Shown piece after piece: positions 1-6,436 of a DNA stretch of 6,494 nucleotides. This DNA comes from Bacillota bacterium. Its GTDB lineage: Bacteria > Bacillota > Clostridia > Tissierellales > Sporanaerobacteraceae. Position 1 is the stretch's first letter, and the number at the start of each line of letters is the position of its first letter. Below the pieces are notes generated by a model, which made no database searches, was not told where the DNA came from, and saw only the letters and a program-made list of their open reading frames with translations. The position numbers and the translations under genes are program-made. The stretch lies in assembly GCA_029779375.1 (NCBI GenBank), contig JAKPAR010000243.1, positions 1-6,494 on the forward strand. The letters run 5' to 3'.

Positions 1-1858
1 ATCTTCCTGATGTACCTTCTGCTGGTGTAGCTATAAGAGAAAAATTCATATGATACTTCTTGCTAGCCTCATCCATTCTTTCTCTCATATGCCCTATTAT
101 TTCAAGGCCTAATTTTTGAGATTCTTCCGATTCTCCATGATGCTTTCCTGTAAGGGCCTTTAAACATTCAGCAAGTCCAATAAATCCAGTTGTAAGAGTA
201 CCATGTTTTAGCACTTCCCTCACTTCATCTTCCCTATCTAATTTATCCGAATCAATCCATACGCCTTGGCCCATGAGGAATGGATAGTTTTTCACTTTTT
301 TCCTTGCCTGTATTTCAAACCTTTCCAATAATTGACTTATGACAATATCTATAGTCTTGTCTAGTTCTTCATAGAATACTTTTATATCTCCACCACTTTT
401 CAATCCAAGTCGTGGAAGATTTATAGTAGTAAAACTTAAATTTCCCCTTCCATAAATAATCTCCCTTGAAGGATCATATACATTAGCTGCTACTCTAGTC
501 CTACATCCCATATAAGCTATTTCTGTTTCAGGATGGCCTGGTTTATAGTACTGTAAATTATATGGGGCATCTATGAAAGAAAAATTAGGAAATAGTCTTT
601 TTGCACTAACTCTACAAGCAAGTTTAAATAAATCATAATTTGGATCTCCTGTATTGTAGTTTACTCCCTCTTTCACTTTAAATATTTGTATAGGAAATAT
701 AGGCGTTTCTCCATTTCCAAGACCTGCCTCCGTAGCTAATAGAAGATTTCTCATAGCCATTCTTCCCTCACTAGATGTATCTGTTCCATAGTTTATAGAA
801 CTAAAAGGAATTTGAGCTCCAGCTCTACTGTGCATAGTATTTAAATTGTGTATAAGAGCTTCCATAGCCTGATAAGTCTTTCTATCAGTTTCAAGATATG
901 CGTTCTTCACTGTAAATTTTTGCACTTTAGATACCATTTCTCTGTCCTTCAAAAGTTCATACAAATAATCTCCTTCAATTTCTAAATATTCGTCATTGTC
1001 ATCTAGTGTAGGAACCAATCCATGATTTTTTTCTATATTTTCAAAAATTTCCATTACCCTATCTTTAATAGTTTCATCTGATGACATAAACTCTATAGCT
1101 TTCAACAAATCTTGTCTATAAGTTTTAATATATGTCTTTCTAACTCCAGGAGCCATTCCATAATCGAAATTTGGAATACTTTGACCACCGTGTTGATCGT
1201 TTTGATTTGACTGTATAGCTATACAAGCCAGTGCAGAGTAGCTTTGTATATCTTTAGGTTCTCTCAAATATCCATGACCTGTGCTAAATCCACCTTTAAA
1301 TAAATTAACTATATCTATTTGACAGCAAGTCGTGGTTAATGTAAGAAAATCCAAATCGTGAATATGTATATCTCCATCCTTGTGAGCTTTTGAATGTTCT
1401 GGATTTAATATAAACAAATCATAAAATTGCTTTGCTCCTTCAGAACCATATTTGAGCATAGTTCCCATAGCAGTATCCCCATCTATATTGGCATTTTCTC
1501 TTTTCAAATCATTGTCTTTTGCATCTTTAAAAGTTAAATCTCCATAAACTTTCATAAGTCTAGTATTCATTTCTCTAGCCCTTGTTCTTTCAGCTCTGTA
1601 TAAAATATATTCTTTAGCAGTCCTTGCATGACCTGATTCTATAAGTACCTTTTCAACAGCATCTTGAATCTCTTCAACTTCAGGTACTTTCCCACTATAA
1701 CTTTCTTCAAGATATCTAGTCACTTCTTCTGCCAGATCTAGCGCAGTATTATAATCCTGTCCTCCAGCAGCTTGTGCTGCCTTAAAAATAGCATTCGCTA
1801 TTTTTTCAATATTAAATGGTACTTCTCTCCCATCCCTTTTTTTAATCTTAGTTATCAA
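1..1858 (-). CDS. nrdD: Anaerobic (class III) ribonucleoside-triphosphate reductase, large subunit, 3' end cut off by window
   Basis: This glycyl-radical enzyme reduces ribonucleoside triphosphates to deoxyribonucleotides in the cytoplasm under anaerobic conditions and is activated by the radical-SAM protein NrdG. I translated 619 uninterrupted codons by hand. Residues 3-93 form an ATP-cone allosteric domain (KRDGREVPFNIEKI near the start, EYILYRAERTRAR at its end). The catalytic barrel follows, with HIHD at 165-168, a Cys-Cys pair at 178-179, QHGGQ at 222-226, PFSSINYGTD at 351-360, GNGETPIFPI at 381-390, MGCRTRV at 450-456 (Cys452, likely an active-site Cys) and RGNLSFTTINLPRL at 471-484. 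The visible part ends at ATPAEGTSGR. Family members are about 700 residues, so the zinc site and the glycyl-radical loop lie outside the window. The start is a TTG codon at 1858-1856, chosen by Shine-Dalgarno spacing. A TTG two codons upstream is too close to that site. nrdG may lie downstream but is not visible. Confidence 0.96.
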   Translation of the reverse strand, partial: MITKIKKRDGREVPFNIEKIANAIFKAAQAAGGQDYNTALDLAEEVTRYLEESYSGKVPEVEEIQDAVEKVLIESGHARTAKEYILYRAERTRAREMNTRLMKVYGDLTFKDAKDNDLKRENANIDGDTAMGTMLKYGSEGAKQFYDLFILNPEHSKAHKDGDIHIHDLDFLTLTTTCCQIDIVNLFKGGFSTGHGYLREPKDIQSYSALACIAIQSNQNDQHGGQSIPNFDYGMAPGVRKTYIKTYRQDLLKAIEFMSSDETIKDRVMEIFENIEKNHGLVPTLDDNDEYLEIEGDYLYELLKDREMVSKVQKFTVKNAYLETDRKTYQAMEALIHNLNTMHSRAGAQIPFSSINYGTDTSSEGRMAMRNLLLATEAGLGNGETPIFPIQIFKVKEGVNYNTGDPNYDLFKLACRVSAKRLFPNFSFIDAPYNLQYYKPGHPETEIAYMGCRTRVAANVYDPSREIIYGRGNLSFTTINLPRLGLKSGGDIKVFYEELDKTIDIVISQLLERFEIQARKKVKNYPFLMGQGVWIDSDKLDREDEVREVLKHGTLTTGFIGLAECLKALTGKHHGESEESQKLGLEIIGHMRERMDEASKKYHMNFSLIATPAEGTSGR

Positions 1859-1866
1859 TTTCAATT

Positions 1867-1872
1867 CCCCCT
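1867..1872 (-). promoter_or_regulatory. Ribosome binding site that selects the nrdD TTG start
   Basis: On the minus strand the run AGGGGG lies 8 bases before the TTG at 1858. It is only 2 bases before the alternative in-frame TTG at 1864, which argues for the downstream codon. No ATG is available in frame near the conserved N-terminus of the ATP-cone. Confidence 0.7.
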
Positions 1873-1908
1873 TACATAAATTAAGCCTATCATTTTTTAT
1901 TTTTTGTG

Positions 1909-1924
1909 ATACAATATATAATTG
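1909..1924. promoter_or_regulatory. Possible third, degenerate NrdR-like box in the nrdD leader
   Basis: The core CAATATATAA starts at 1912, 32 bases from the core of the middle box. It matches nine of ten core positions (the last G is A) and 12 of 16 over the full consensus. The surrounding DNA is very AT-rich, so a chance match is a real possibility. The helical phasing with the other two boxes is the main reason to list it. Confidence 0.4.
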
Positions 1925-1940
1925 GACATAAAGGTAATTC

Positions 1941-1956
1941 GAACAACATATTGTAT
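1941..1956. promoter_or_regulatory. NrdR box, over the predicted nrdD transcription start
   Basis: The 16-mer gaaCAACATATTGtat has the same core, CAACATATTG, as the box at 1972-1987. It is displaced by exactly 31 bases, three helical turns, which is the classic NrdR pair spacing. It matches the 16-base consensus at 12 positions, and the ten-base core at nine. It covers the predicted transcription start near 1954. Confidence 0.8.
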
Positions 1957-1960
1957 ATCC

Positions 1961-1990
1961 ATAATACCAAAACGCAACATATTGTGTCAA
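1961..1990 (-). promoter_or_regulatory. nrdD promoter (sigma-A type, extended -10)
   Basis: Reading the minus strand, a perfect TTGACA -35 (1990-1985) is followed after 18 bases by TATTAT (1966-1961), preceded by TGG to give an extended -10. Transcription would start near 1954, giving a leader of about 95 bases before the nrdD TTG. The -35 lies partly in one NrdR-type box, and the predicted start lies in the next box, an arrangement expected for repression. Confidence 0.75.
1972..1987. promoter_or_regulatory. NrdR box, promoter-proximal (over the nrdD -35 and spacer)
   Basis: The 16-mer acgCAACATATTGtgt matches the NrdR consensus acaCwAtATaTwGtgt at 14 of 16 positions. It overlaps half of the nrdD -35 hexamer. 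NrdR is a zinc-finger/ATP-cone repressor of ribonucleotide reductase genes that binds paired boxes. The identity of this box rests on the consensus, its position and its 31-bp partner. Confidence 0.82.
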
Positions 1991-2031
1991 TCTTTTCTGA
2001 GATTGTTTTAAAATATATTTTTAAAAACTAT

Positions 2032-2037
2032 AAGGAG
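2032..2037 (+). promoter_or_regulatory. Ribosome binding site that selects the fsa ATG start
   Basis: AAGGAG sits 8 bases before the ATG at 2046. An upstream in-frame GTG at 2037 overlaps this Shine-Dalgarno site and so cannot be served by it. The ATG at 2046 is therefore the start. Confidence 0.85.
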
Positions 2038-2045
2038 TGTATAAA

Positions 2046-2723
2046 ATGCTTATACTATTAGATACAGCAAATATTGAGCACATAAAAAAAGGAATAGAAT
2101 ACTACCCAATTGATGGCGTAACTACTAATCCAAGTATTATATCTAAAGAAAATAAAGATTTCTTGCCACTTTTAAAAGAAATACGCGAAATCATAGGAAA
2201 AGACAAAGCTCTTCACGTTCAAGCTCTTGGAACCAAGGCAGAAGATATAATAGAAGAAGCACTATACATAAATGACAAAATAGGTGGAAATCTCTATATA
2301 AAAATTCCCGTTATAACAGAAGGAATAAAGGCTATGAAAATACTTTCAGATAAAAAAATAAATATTACTGCCACTGCAGTATTCACTCCTCTTCAAGCTC
2401 TCATGGCAGATAAATCTGGAGCTTTCTTTGTAGCTCCATATGTAAACAGATTGGACAATATCTCTGGAAATGGAATAAAAGTAGTTTCTGATATATCAGA
2501 ACTCTTTAAAATACACAATTTAAACACAAAAATACTTGCTGCAAGTTTTAAAAATGTTGAACAAGTTTACAACGCAAGTCTTGCTGGCAGTCATGCCGCC
2601 ACTGTACCTTTTAATTTAATTGAAGATATGCTTTACCATCCATTGACCAACAAAAGTGTAGATAAATTTATAGATGATTGGGAAAATGTATATGGAAAAA
2701 ATAAAAGGATAAATCATATTTAA
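2046..2723 (+). CDS. fsa: Fructose-6-phosphate aldolase, FSA-type transaldolase family
   Basis: This is a 225-residue class I aldolase of the small transaldolase family (E. coli FsaA is 220 residues). FSA enzymes join dihydroxyacetone and glyceraldehyde 3-phosphate to fructose 6-phosphate, or reverse this, through a lysine Schiff base. Landmarks are LLDTANI at 4-10 with Asp6, GVTTNPSII at 24-32, Gln59 in HVQAL, the Schiff-base lysine Lys86 in IKIPV, TAVF at 110-113, APYVNR at 130-135 with Tyr132, and LAASFKN further on. Gln59, TAVF and the Tyr of APYVNR are FSA features. TalC-type transaldolases such as the B. subtilis enzyme typically have Glu, TLIF and SPFLGR there. Physiological substrates of FSA proteins are poorly known, so the exact reaction is inferred. 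The gene is transcribed divergently from nrdD. A possible -10 (TAAAAT, 2009-2014) is present, but no convincing -35 was found. It ends directly at a terminator palindrome. Confidence 0.9.
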   Translation: MLILLDTANIEHIKKGIEYYPIDGVTTNPSIISKENKDFLPLLKEIREIIGKDKALHVQALGTKAEDIIEEALYINDKIGGNLYIKIPVITEGIKAMKILSDKKINITATAVFTPLQALMADKSGAFFVAPYVNRLDNISGNGIKVVSDISELFKIHNLNTKILAASFKNVEQVYNASLAGSHAATVPFNLIEDMLYHPLTNKSVDKFIDDWENVYGKNKRINHI

Positions 2724-2754
2724 AAATGCCTATGGAAATTTCCATAGGCATTTT
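2723..2754. terminator. Bidirectional terminator shared by fsa and msrA
   Basis: A perfect palindrome has arms AAAATGCCTATGGAAA (2723-2738) and its exact complement (2739-2754). Folded as RNA, it gives a stem of about 13 bp around a six-base loop, with A and U tracts on the two sides, so it can stop transcription in both directions. It fills the whole gap between the two convergent stop codons. Confidence 0.9.
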
Positions 2755-3231
2755 CTATGCATCAAGATTTATATGACAGTATCCATTTGGGTTTTTCTTT
2801 AAATATTTCTGATGATACTCTTCTGCAATATAAAAACAGCTCAAAGGTTTAACTTCAGTCACAATAGCTTTTTCATATTTTTTCTCTATTTCCTTAAAAC
2901 TCTTTTCAATTGTATCTAAATCCTCTTCATCTATATAGTATATTCCTGTTCGATATTGATGACCTAAATCTCCTCCTTGCTTATTCAACGAAGTAGGGTC
3001 AATTATTCTCCAAAATCTATTCAACAACTCATTTAAAGATATAATATTTTCATCATATTTTATATAGCAAGCTTCTGCGTGACCCGTAAGCCCCGTACAA
3101 ACCTCCTCATAAGTAGGATTTTCTTTCATGCCATTGGCATATCCAACTTTTGTTTCCACTACTCCATCTATTCTTGACATATACTCTTCAACACCCCAAA
3201 AACATCCACCTGCCAAAACTATTTCCTTCAT
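2755..3231 (-). CDS. msrA: Peptide-methionine (S)-S-oxide reductase MsrA
   Basis: MsrA reduces methionine-S-sulfoxide in proteins and free methionine, repairing oxidative damage in the cytoplasm. The 158-residue protein is a complete stand-alone MsrA without an MsrB domain. The catalytic motif GCFWG is at 9-13. Cys10 is an ordinary TGT codon, not the selenocysteine found in some clostridial MsrA proteins. Conserved active-site partners are Glu53 in [11 protein letters not shown], and Asp88 and Tyr93 in the [10 protein letters not shown] segment (85-94). EEYHQKYL is at 137-144, and the C-terminal NGYC places a likely resolving Cys at 152. The start ATG has a GGGGGG Shine-Dalgarno run 8 bases upstream. 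It lies 18 bases after the degV stop with no terminator between, so the two are probably co-transcribed. Confidence 0.96.
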   Translation of the reverse strand: MKEIVLAGGCFWGVEEYMSRIDGVVETKVGYANGMKENPTYEEVCTGLTGHAEACYIKYDENIISLNELLNRFWRIIDPTSLNKQGGDLGHQYRTGIYYIDEEDLDTIEKSFKEIEKKYEKAIVTEVKPLSCFYIAEEYHQKYLKKNPNGYCHINLDA

Positions 3232-3249
3232 ATAAACATCCCCCCATAT

Positions 3250-4083
3250 TTAAAATGCTATGACTATTCCACCGTCATTGGCATAGACAGTACTAAGTCC
3301 TGCCATTTCAACCACTATTATATCTTTAAAATGGTATTTTTCTTGAAACTGTTCTTTAAGTTCACTTGCTACTTCTGGTGCATTGCAATGAGCTATTCCA
3401 AGAATCTTGTTTTCAAGATTACTTCCTTCTTCTCCTACTACTTCAACAAATCTCCTTAAAACTTTTCTGCTACCTCTTACCTTATCGAATAGTTTAATAT
3501 CTCCATTTCCATCTGAACCTAAAATAGGCTTTATTGATAGAAAAGAAGCTATATGAGCTGCAATTTTAGTCAATCTTCCACCTTTAATTAAATTGTCTAA
3601 ATTGTCCAATACAAAAAAAGTTTTCATTTCATCAATATATTTTTCTACTTTACTTACAATATCAATCTTGTCATATTGTTTTTGCATTAATTCAAATATT
3701 TTCATACTAACTAATGTTTCTCCTATTGAAGCACTTTTAGAATCAAATACATGAATAAACTTATCATTGTCTTCAGACATTATATTTTTAGCAAGAACTG
3801 CACTATTATAGGTACCACTCAACTTAGAAGACAATGTCACTACAAAAGTAACATCTGATTTCTCATACTCTTTTAAAAATTCATTAGGAGAAGGACATGA
3901 AGTTTTTACTCCTTCTTCACTCTCCTTCATAGCAACTAAAAGCTCATGAATGTCTAAATTTTCATCATCTATGAAACTCCTATTTTCTGTATCTATTTTT
4001 AGTGGAACTAAAGCAATATCCATTTTTTGTTTCAACTCATCATTTAAGTCACAACTACTATCCGCAACTATTCTATATTCCAT
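3250..4083 (-). CDS. DegV family (fatty-acid-binding) protein
   Basis: DegV proteins bind a fatty acid in a buried pocket. In several Firmicutes they act as FakB, presenting the acid to the kinase FakA for phosphorylation and entry into phospholipid synthesis. The protein is 277 residues, normal for the family. It shows DSSCDL at 8-13, TSCPSP at 61-66, SSKLSGTYNSA at 85-95, DSKSAS at 114-119, LIKGGRL at 165-171 and HCNAPE in the C-terminal domain. The C-terminal motif is STVYANDGGIVIAF, not the more usual form with a histidine before Gly-Pro-Gly, so the conserved His of characterised FakB proteins seems to be missing. Whether it works as a FakB is therefore open. The start ATG follows a strong GTGAGGTG Shine-Dalgarno site. 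It is the first gene of a unit with msrA. No fakA is visible in this window. Confidence 0.93.
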   Translation of the reverse strand: MEYRIVADSSCDLNDELKQKMDIALVPLKIDTENRSFIDDENLDIHELLVAMKESEEGVKTSCPSPNEFLKEYEKSDVTFVVTLSSKLSGTYNSAVLAKNIMSEDNDKFIHVFDSKSASIGETLVSMKIFELMQKQYDKIDIVSKVEKYIDEMKTFFVLDNLDNLIKGGRLTKIAAHIASFLSIKPILGSDGNGDIKLFDKVRGSRKVLRRFVEVVGEEGSNLENKILGIAHCNAPEVASELKEQFQEKYHFKDIIVVEMAGLSTVYANDGGIVIAF

Positions 4084-4115
4084 TTTTTCACCTCACTATA
4101 TTTCTGATAAACTAA

Positions 4116-4145
4116 ATTATATTTATATATAACTTTACTCCACAA
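4116..4145 (-). promoter_or_regulatory. Probable promoter of the degV-msrA unit
   Basis: On the minus strand a perfect TATAAT -10 (4121-4116) is preceded after 18 bases by TTGTGG (4145-4140), which matches only the TTG part of the -35 consensus. It sits 33 bases upstream of the degV start and downstream of the MATE terminator. The AT-rich surroundings lower the certainty. Confidence 0.5.
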
Positions 4146-4230
4146 TCAAGAATTTATGTATATTCATATTATCACCTATTCATTTGAATTACAACAATAT
4201 ATTTAACAAATTTTTTCAATAAAAATAGAC

Positions 4231-4258
4231 AAAAACGCTGATAAAATCAGCATTTTTT
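4231..4258 (-). terminator. Rho-independent terminator after the MATE gene
   Basis: The stem GCTGAT (4237-4242) pairs with ATCAGC (4246-4251) around a three-base AAA loop. A-tracts and T-tracts flank it, giving a U-run on the minus strand at 4235-4231. It lies directly beyond the MATE stop codon at 4260. The remaining intergenic bases, 4132-4230, hold no gene that I can see. Confidence 0.8.
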
Positions 4259-4259
4259 A

Positions 4260-5624
4260 TTACATATTCTCAACTACATTTTGTACCCATTTATTAGACA
4301 AAACCCTTGGAACTCCAATTATAGCTTTCACTACTTCTTCCATATTTACAAGTACAGACACTAAATAAACTGGAAGTTTAAATACTGTTGCACCTAAAAA
4401 TGCTAAAGGTACTCCAACAGCCCAAACTGCTCCCATTTCAACCATCATAGAGAATTTTGTATCTCCACCGCCTCTAAAAACTCCTACTATCAAATTTCCA
4501 TTAAACATTTTTATAGGTAAGAAAATAGCCAATACTATAATCATGCTTTTAGAGGCTTCATACAAATCCTCAGGTAAATTTCTAAATAACATAAGAGCCA
4601 AATCCGTTGTAAAAAATAATATAACGCCAAGAAAAGTTCCCAATATAACTGCTATTTTCAAAAATTTATTGGCATAGTCTACTGCTTCTTCTTCGTTTCC
4701 TTCACCTATTTTATTTCCAACCATTACAGTACAAGAATTGGCAAGACCTCGAGAAAAAACTAAAAATATATTTTGCACCGTACTTGTAATTTGAACAGCA
4801 GCCGTAGCTTCTGTGCCAATCTTTGCATAGGCAATAGAATACATGACATTGCCCAAAGACCAAAATGTTTCATTTAAAATAACTGGATAAGCAGTTTTAA
4901 AATACTTCTTGACATAATTCTTATCCCAACTAGATAATTCAGAAAAATTTCCTGCCAAAGGCCCATGACTTGAATACACCGCATACAAAATGAGAACCAC
5001 TTCAACCATTCTAGCTATAAGGGTTCCATAAGCTGCCCCTTTAACTCCCAACTGTGGAAAACCAAATTTCCCAAAAATGAGTAGATAATTAAAAAGCGTA
5101 TTAGTCAAAAAAGATATAATGCTTACAACCATAGGCATCTTTGCATCACCTATACTTCTTGAAGCTACACTAAAAGAAAAACTTATGGCAGTTATGATAT
5201 AACTTAAAGATACTATTTTCAAATAGTCCCTTCCCAAATTAACTACTTCCACTTCTTTAGTAAATATTTTCATGATACTACTAGGTGCAAAAAATGCACT
5301 AATTGTAAATACAAGTCCTATAATGCAACTAATCAAAAGAGATAATCCCAATATCTTTCTTATATTTAAAATGTCCTTTTTGCCCCAAAATTGAGCTATA
5401 AATATAGCCGAACCAGTAGCCACTCCAAATACTATTACTGAATAAAAGAAAAATACTTGATTTGCAAGTCCTACTGCAGCAAGGCTTTCTTTTCCAAGGC
5501 TCGTAATCATGAGGGTATCCACCATATTTACAGATGAGGCAATTAGATTTTGCAATGTAATAGGAAGTGCAATAGCAAACATAGCCTTATAAAAATCTTT
5601 GTCCTTAGTTTTTTTGAAACTCAT
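4260..5624 (-). CDS. MATE family multidrug/cation efflux transporter
   Basis: MATE proteins export drugs and organic cations across the cytoplasmic membrane using a Na+ or H+ gradient. The 454-residue protein is the usual length, with two homologous six-helix halves. The first half opens with a short basic tail and then ALPITLQNLIASSVNMVDTL (19-38), including Pro21 and the membrane-embedded acidic Asp36 typical of helix 1. The second half starts near TAYPVILNETFWSLGN, repeating the helix 1 Pro and Asn-Glu pattern. The glycine-rich RGGGDTKF is at 384-391. AAGGAG lies 8 bases before the ATG. The gene is a single transcription unit with its own promoter and terminator. The substrate cannot be told from the sequence, and no adjacent regulator is present in the window. 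Confidence 0.93.
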   Translation of the reverse strand: MSFKKTKDKDFYKAMFAIALPITLQNLIASSVNMVDTLMITSLGKESLAAVGLANQVFFFYSVIVFGVATGSAIFIAQFWGKKDILNIRKILGLSLLISCIIGLVFTISAFFAPSSIMKIFTKEVEVVNLGRDYLKIVSLSYIITAISFSFSVASRSIGDAKMPMVVSIISFLTNTLFNYLLIFGKFGFPQLGVKGAAYGTLIARMVEVVLILYAVYSSHGPLAGNFSELSSWDKNYVKKYFKTAYPVILNETFWSLGNVMYSIAYAKIGTEATAAVQITSTVQNIFLVFSRGLANSCTVMVGNKIGEGNEEEAVDYANKFLKIAVILGTFLGVILFFTTDLALMLFRNLPEDLYEASKSMIIVLAIFLPIKMFNGNLIVGVFRGGGDTKFSMMVEMGAVWAVGVPLAFLGATVFKLPVYLVSVLVNMEEVVKAIIGVPRVLSNKWVQNVVENM

Positions 5625-5663
5625 TCATATAACTCCTTCCTTAAAGCAATAATATCATTCATT

Positions 5664-5694
5664 ATTCTATCATAAAAATTTCTCATTGTGTCAA
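5664..5694 (-). promoter_or_regulatory. Probable promoter of the MATE gene
   Basis: A perfect TTGACA -35 (5694-5689, minus strand) is followed after 19 bases by TAGAAT (5669-5664), which matches the -10 consensus at five of six positions. The spacer is longer than the preferred 17 bases. It lies 40 bases upstream of the MATE start, just after the lrgB terminator. Confidence 0.55.
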
Positions 5695-5704
5695 TTTTTC
5701 AAAA

Positions 5705-5738
5705 AAAATTTAGAGTCCCGAAATAGGCTCTAAATTTT
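5705..5738 (-). terminator. Rho-independent terminator of the lrgAB unit
   Basis: AAAATTTAGAG (5705-5715) pairs perfectly with CTCTAAATTTT (5728-5738), extended by a G-U and a G-C pair, around a loop of about eight bases. On the minus strand the hairpin runs into eight consecutive Ts (5708-5701). It begins six bases after the lrgB stop codon. Confidence 0.92.
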
Positions 5739-5743
5739 AATAT

Positions 5744-6436
5744 CTAAAATAATAATTGTGCTAGTATAGGTGCTAAAAGTACAGTGACAAGTCCTGCTAC
5801 CCCTATGGCTAATGAAGCCATTCCTCCTTCTACTTCCCCAATCTCCATGGCTTTTGCAGTACCCAATGCATGAGCAGATGTTCCCAAACTAATACCAGAA
5901 GCCACATCATTTTCTATTTTAAAAAGTTTCGATATATAAGGCCATAAAACATTTCCCACTATACCAGTAACAACTGTTGCAGCAACTGTCAAAGCTGGAA
6001 TGCCACCTATTTGGCTTGAAACTTCCATTGAAATAGCAGCTGTTACTGATTTAGGCAGCAATGACATTATAATCACTTCATCCAAAGAAAACAATTTGCT
6101 TAAAAAACATACACTCAGTATTGCAGTTATACAACCTACTGTTATACCAACAATTATAGGTAGCCCATTTGCTTTCAATTTTTCAATTTGCTTATACAGA
6201 GGCACTGCAAGAACTACTGTAGCTGGTCCTAAAAAGAAAGAAATTATACTGCCGCCTTTATTGTATGCTTCATAGTCAATATTAAATACAATCATAAAAA
6301 CTATTATTAAAACTTCCGCAATAACAATTGGATTTAAAATTGATAACCTTGTCTTTTTATTTATAAAAATCCCAATTTCAAAAGCAAGAATTGATATCAG
6401 AATTCCAAAAAGAGGAGTATCTAAAAATTTAATCAT
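5744..6436 (-). CDS. lrgB: LrgB/CidB family membrane protein
   Basis: LrgB is the large membrane partner of LrgA. The pair was first described in S. aureus as an antiholin-like system affecting murein hydrolase activity and lysis. In B. subtilis and S. mutans the homologous pairs take up pyruvate. The 230-residue protein is full length and almost entirely hydrophobic, with several membrane helices. Family signatures are LGPATVVLAVPLYKQ (69-83), PKSVTAAIS (128-136), a GGIPALTVAATVVTGIVGN stretch (144-162) and GTSAHALGTAKA (185-196). A GGAGGGG Shine-Dalgarno site lies 7 bases before the ATG, inside the end of lrgA. The start overlaps the lrgA stop by 8 bases, which suggests translational coupling. 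Which of the two roles applies here cannot be decided from the sequence. Confidence 0.95.
   Translation of the reverse strand: MIKFLDTPLFGILISILAFEIGIFINKKTRLSILNPIVIAEVLIIVFMIVFNIDYEAYNKGGSIISFFLGPATVVLAVPLYKQIEKLKANGLPIIVGITVGCITAILSVCFLSKLFSLDEVIIMSLLPKSVTAAISMEVSSQIGGIPALTVAATVVTGIVGNVLWPYISKLFKIENDVASGISLGTSAHALGTAKAMEIGEVEGGMASLAIGVAGLVTVLLAPILAQLLF

Noticed and set aside
1861..1955. Riboswitch or attenuator in the nrdD leader
   Set aside because: The leader is short and AT-rich, and I found no stable stem-loop or terminator-like hairpin in it.
2037..2045. Upstream GTG start for the aldolase, adding three residues
   Set aside because: The GTG overlaps the AAGGAG Shine-Dalgarno site. 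The ATG at 2046 has correct spacing and matches the FSA N-terminus.
3202..3204. Selenocysteine in MsrA, as in some clostridia
   Set aside because: The catalytic codon 10 reads TGT, an ordinary cysteine.
3950..4132. Plus-strand open frame of 60 codons across the start of degV
   Set aside because: It is antisense to the well-supported degV coding region, lacks a recognisable product, and its composition follows from the opposite frame.
4178..4189. Short inverted repeat ATTCA-TT-TGAAT upstream of the degV promoter
   Set aside because: The arms are only five bases in very AT-rich DNA, with no second copy or neighbouring regulator, so an operator cannot be supported.
5669..5694. Possible NrdR box at the MATE promoter
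   Set aside because: Only the ATTGTGT half matches; the left half does not resemble the core and no partner box lies 31-32 bases away.
6000..6275. Plus-strand open frame of 91 codons inside lrgB
   Set aside because: It is antisense to conserved LrgB motifs and has no family resemblance or ribosome site that I could see.
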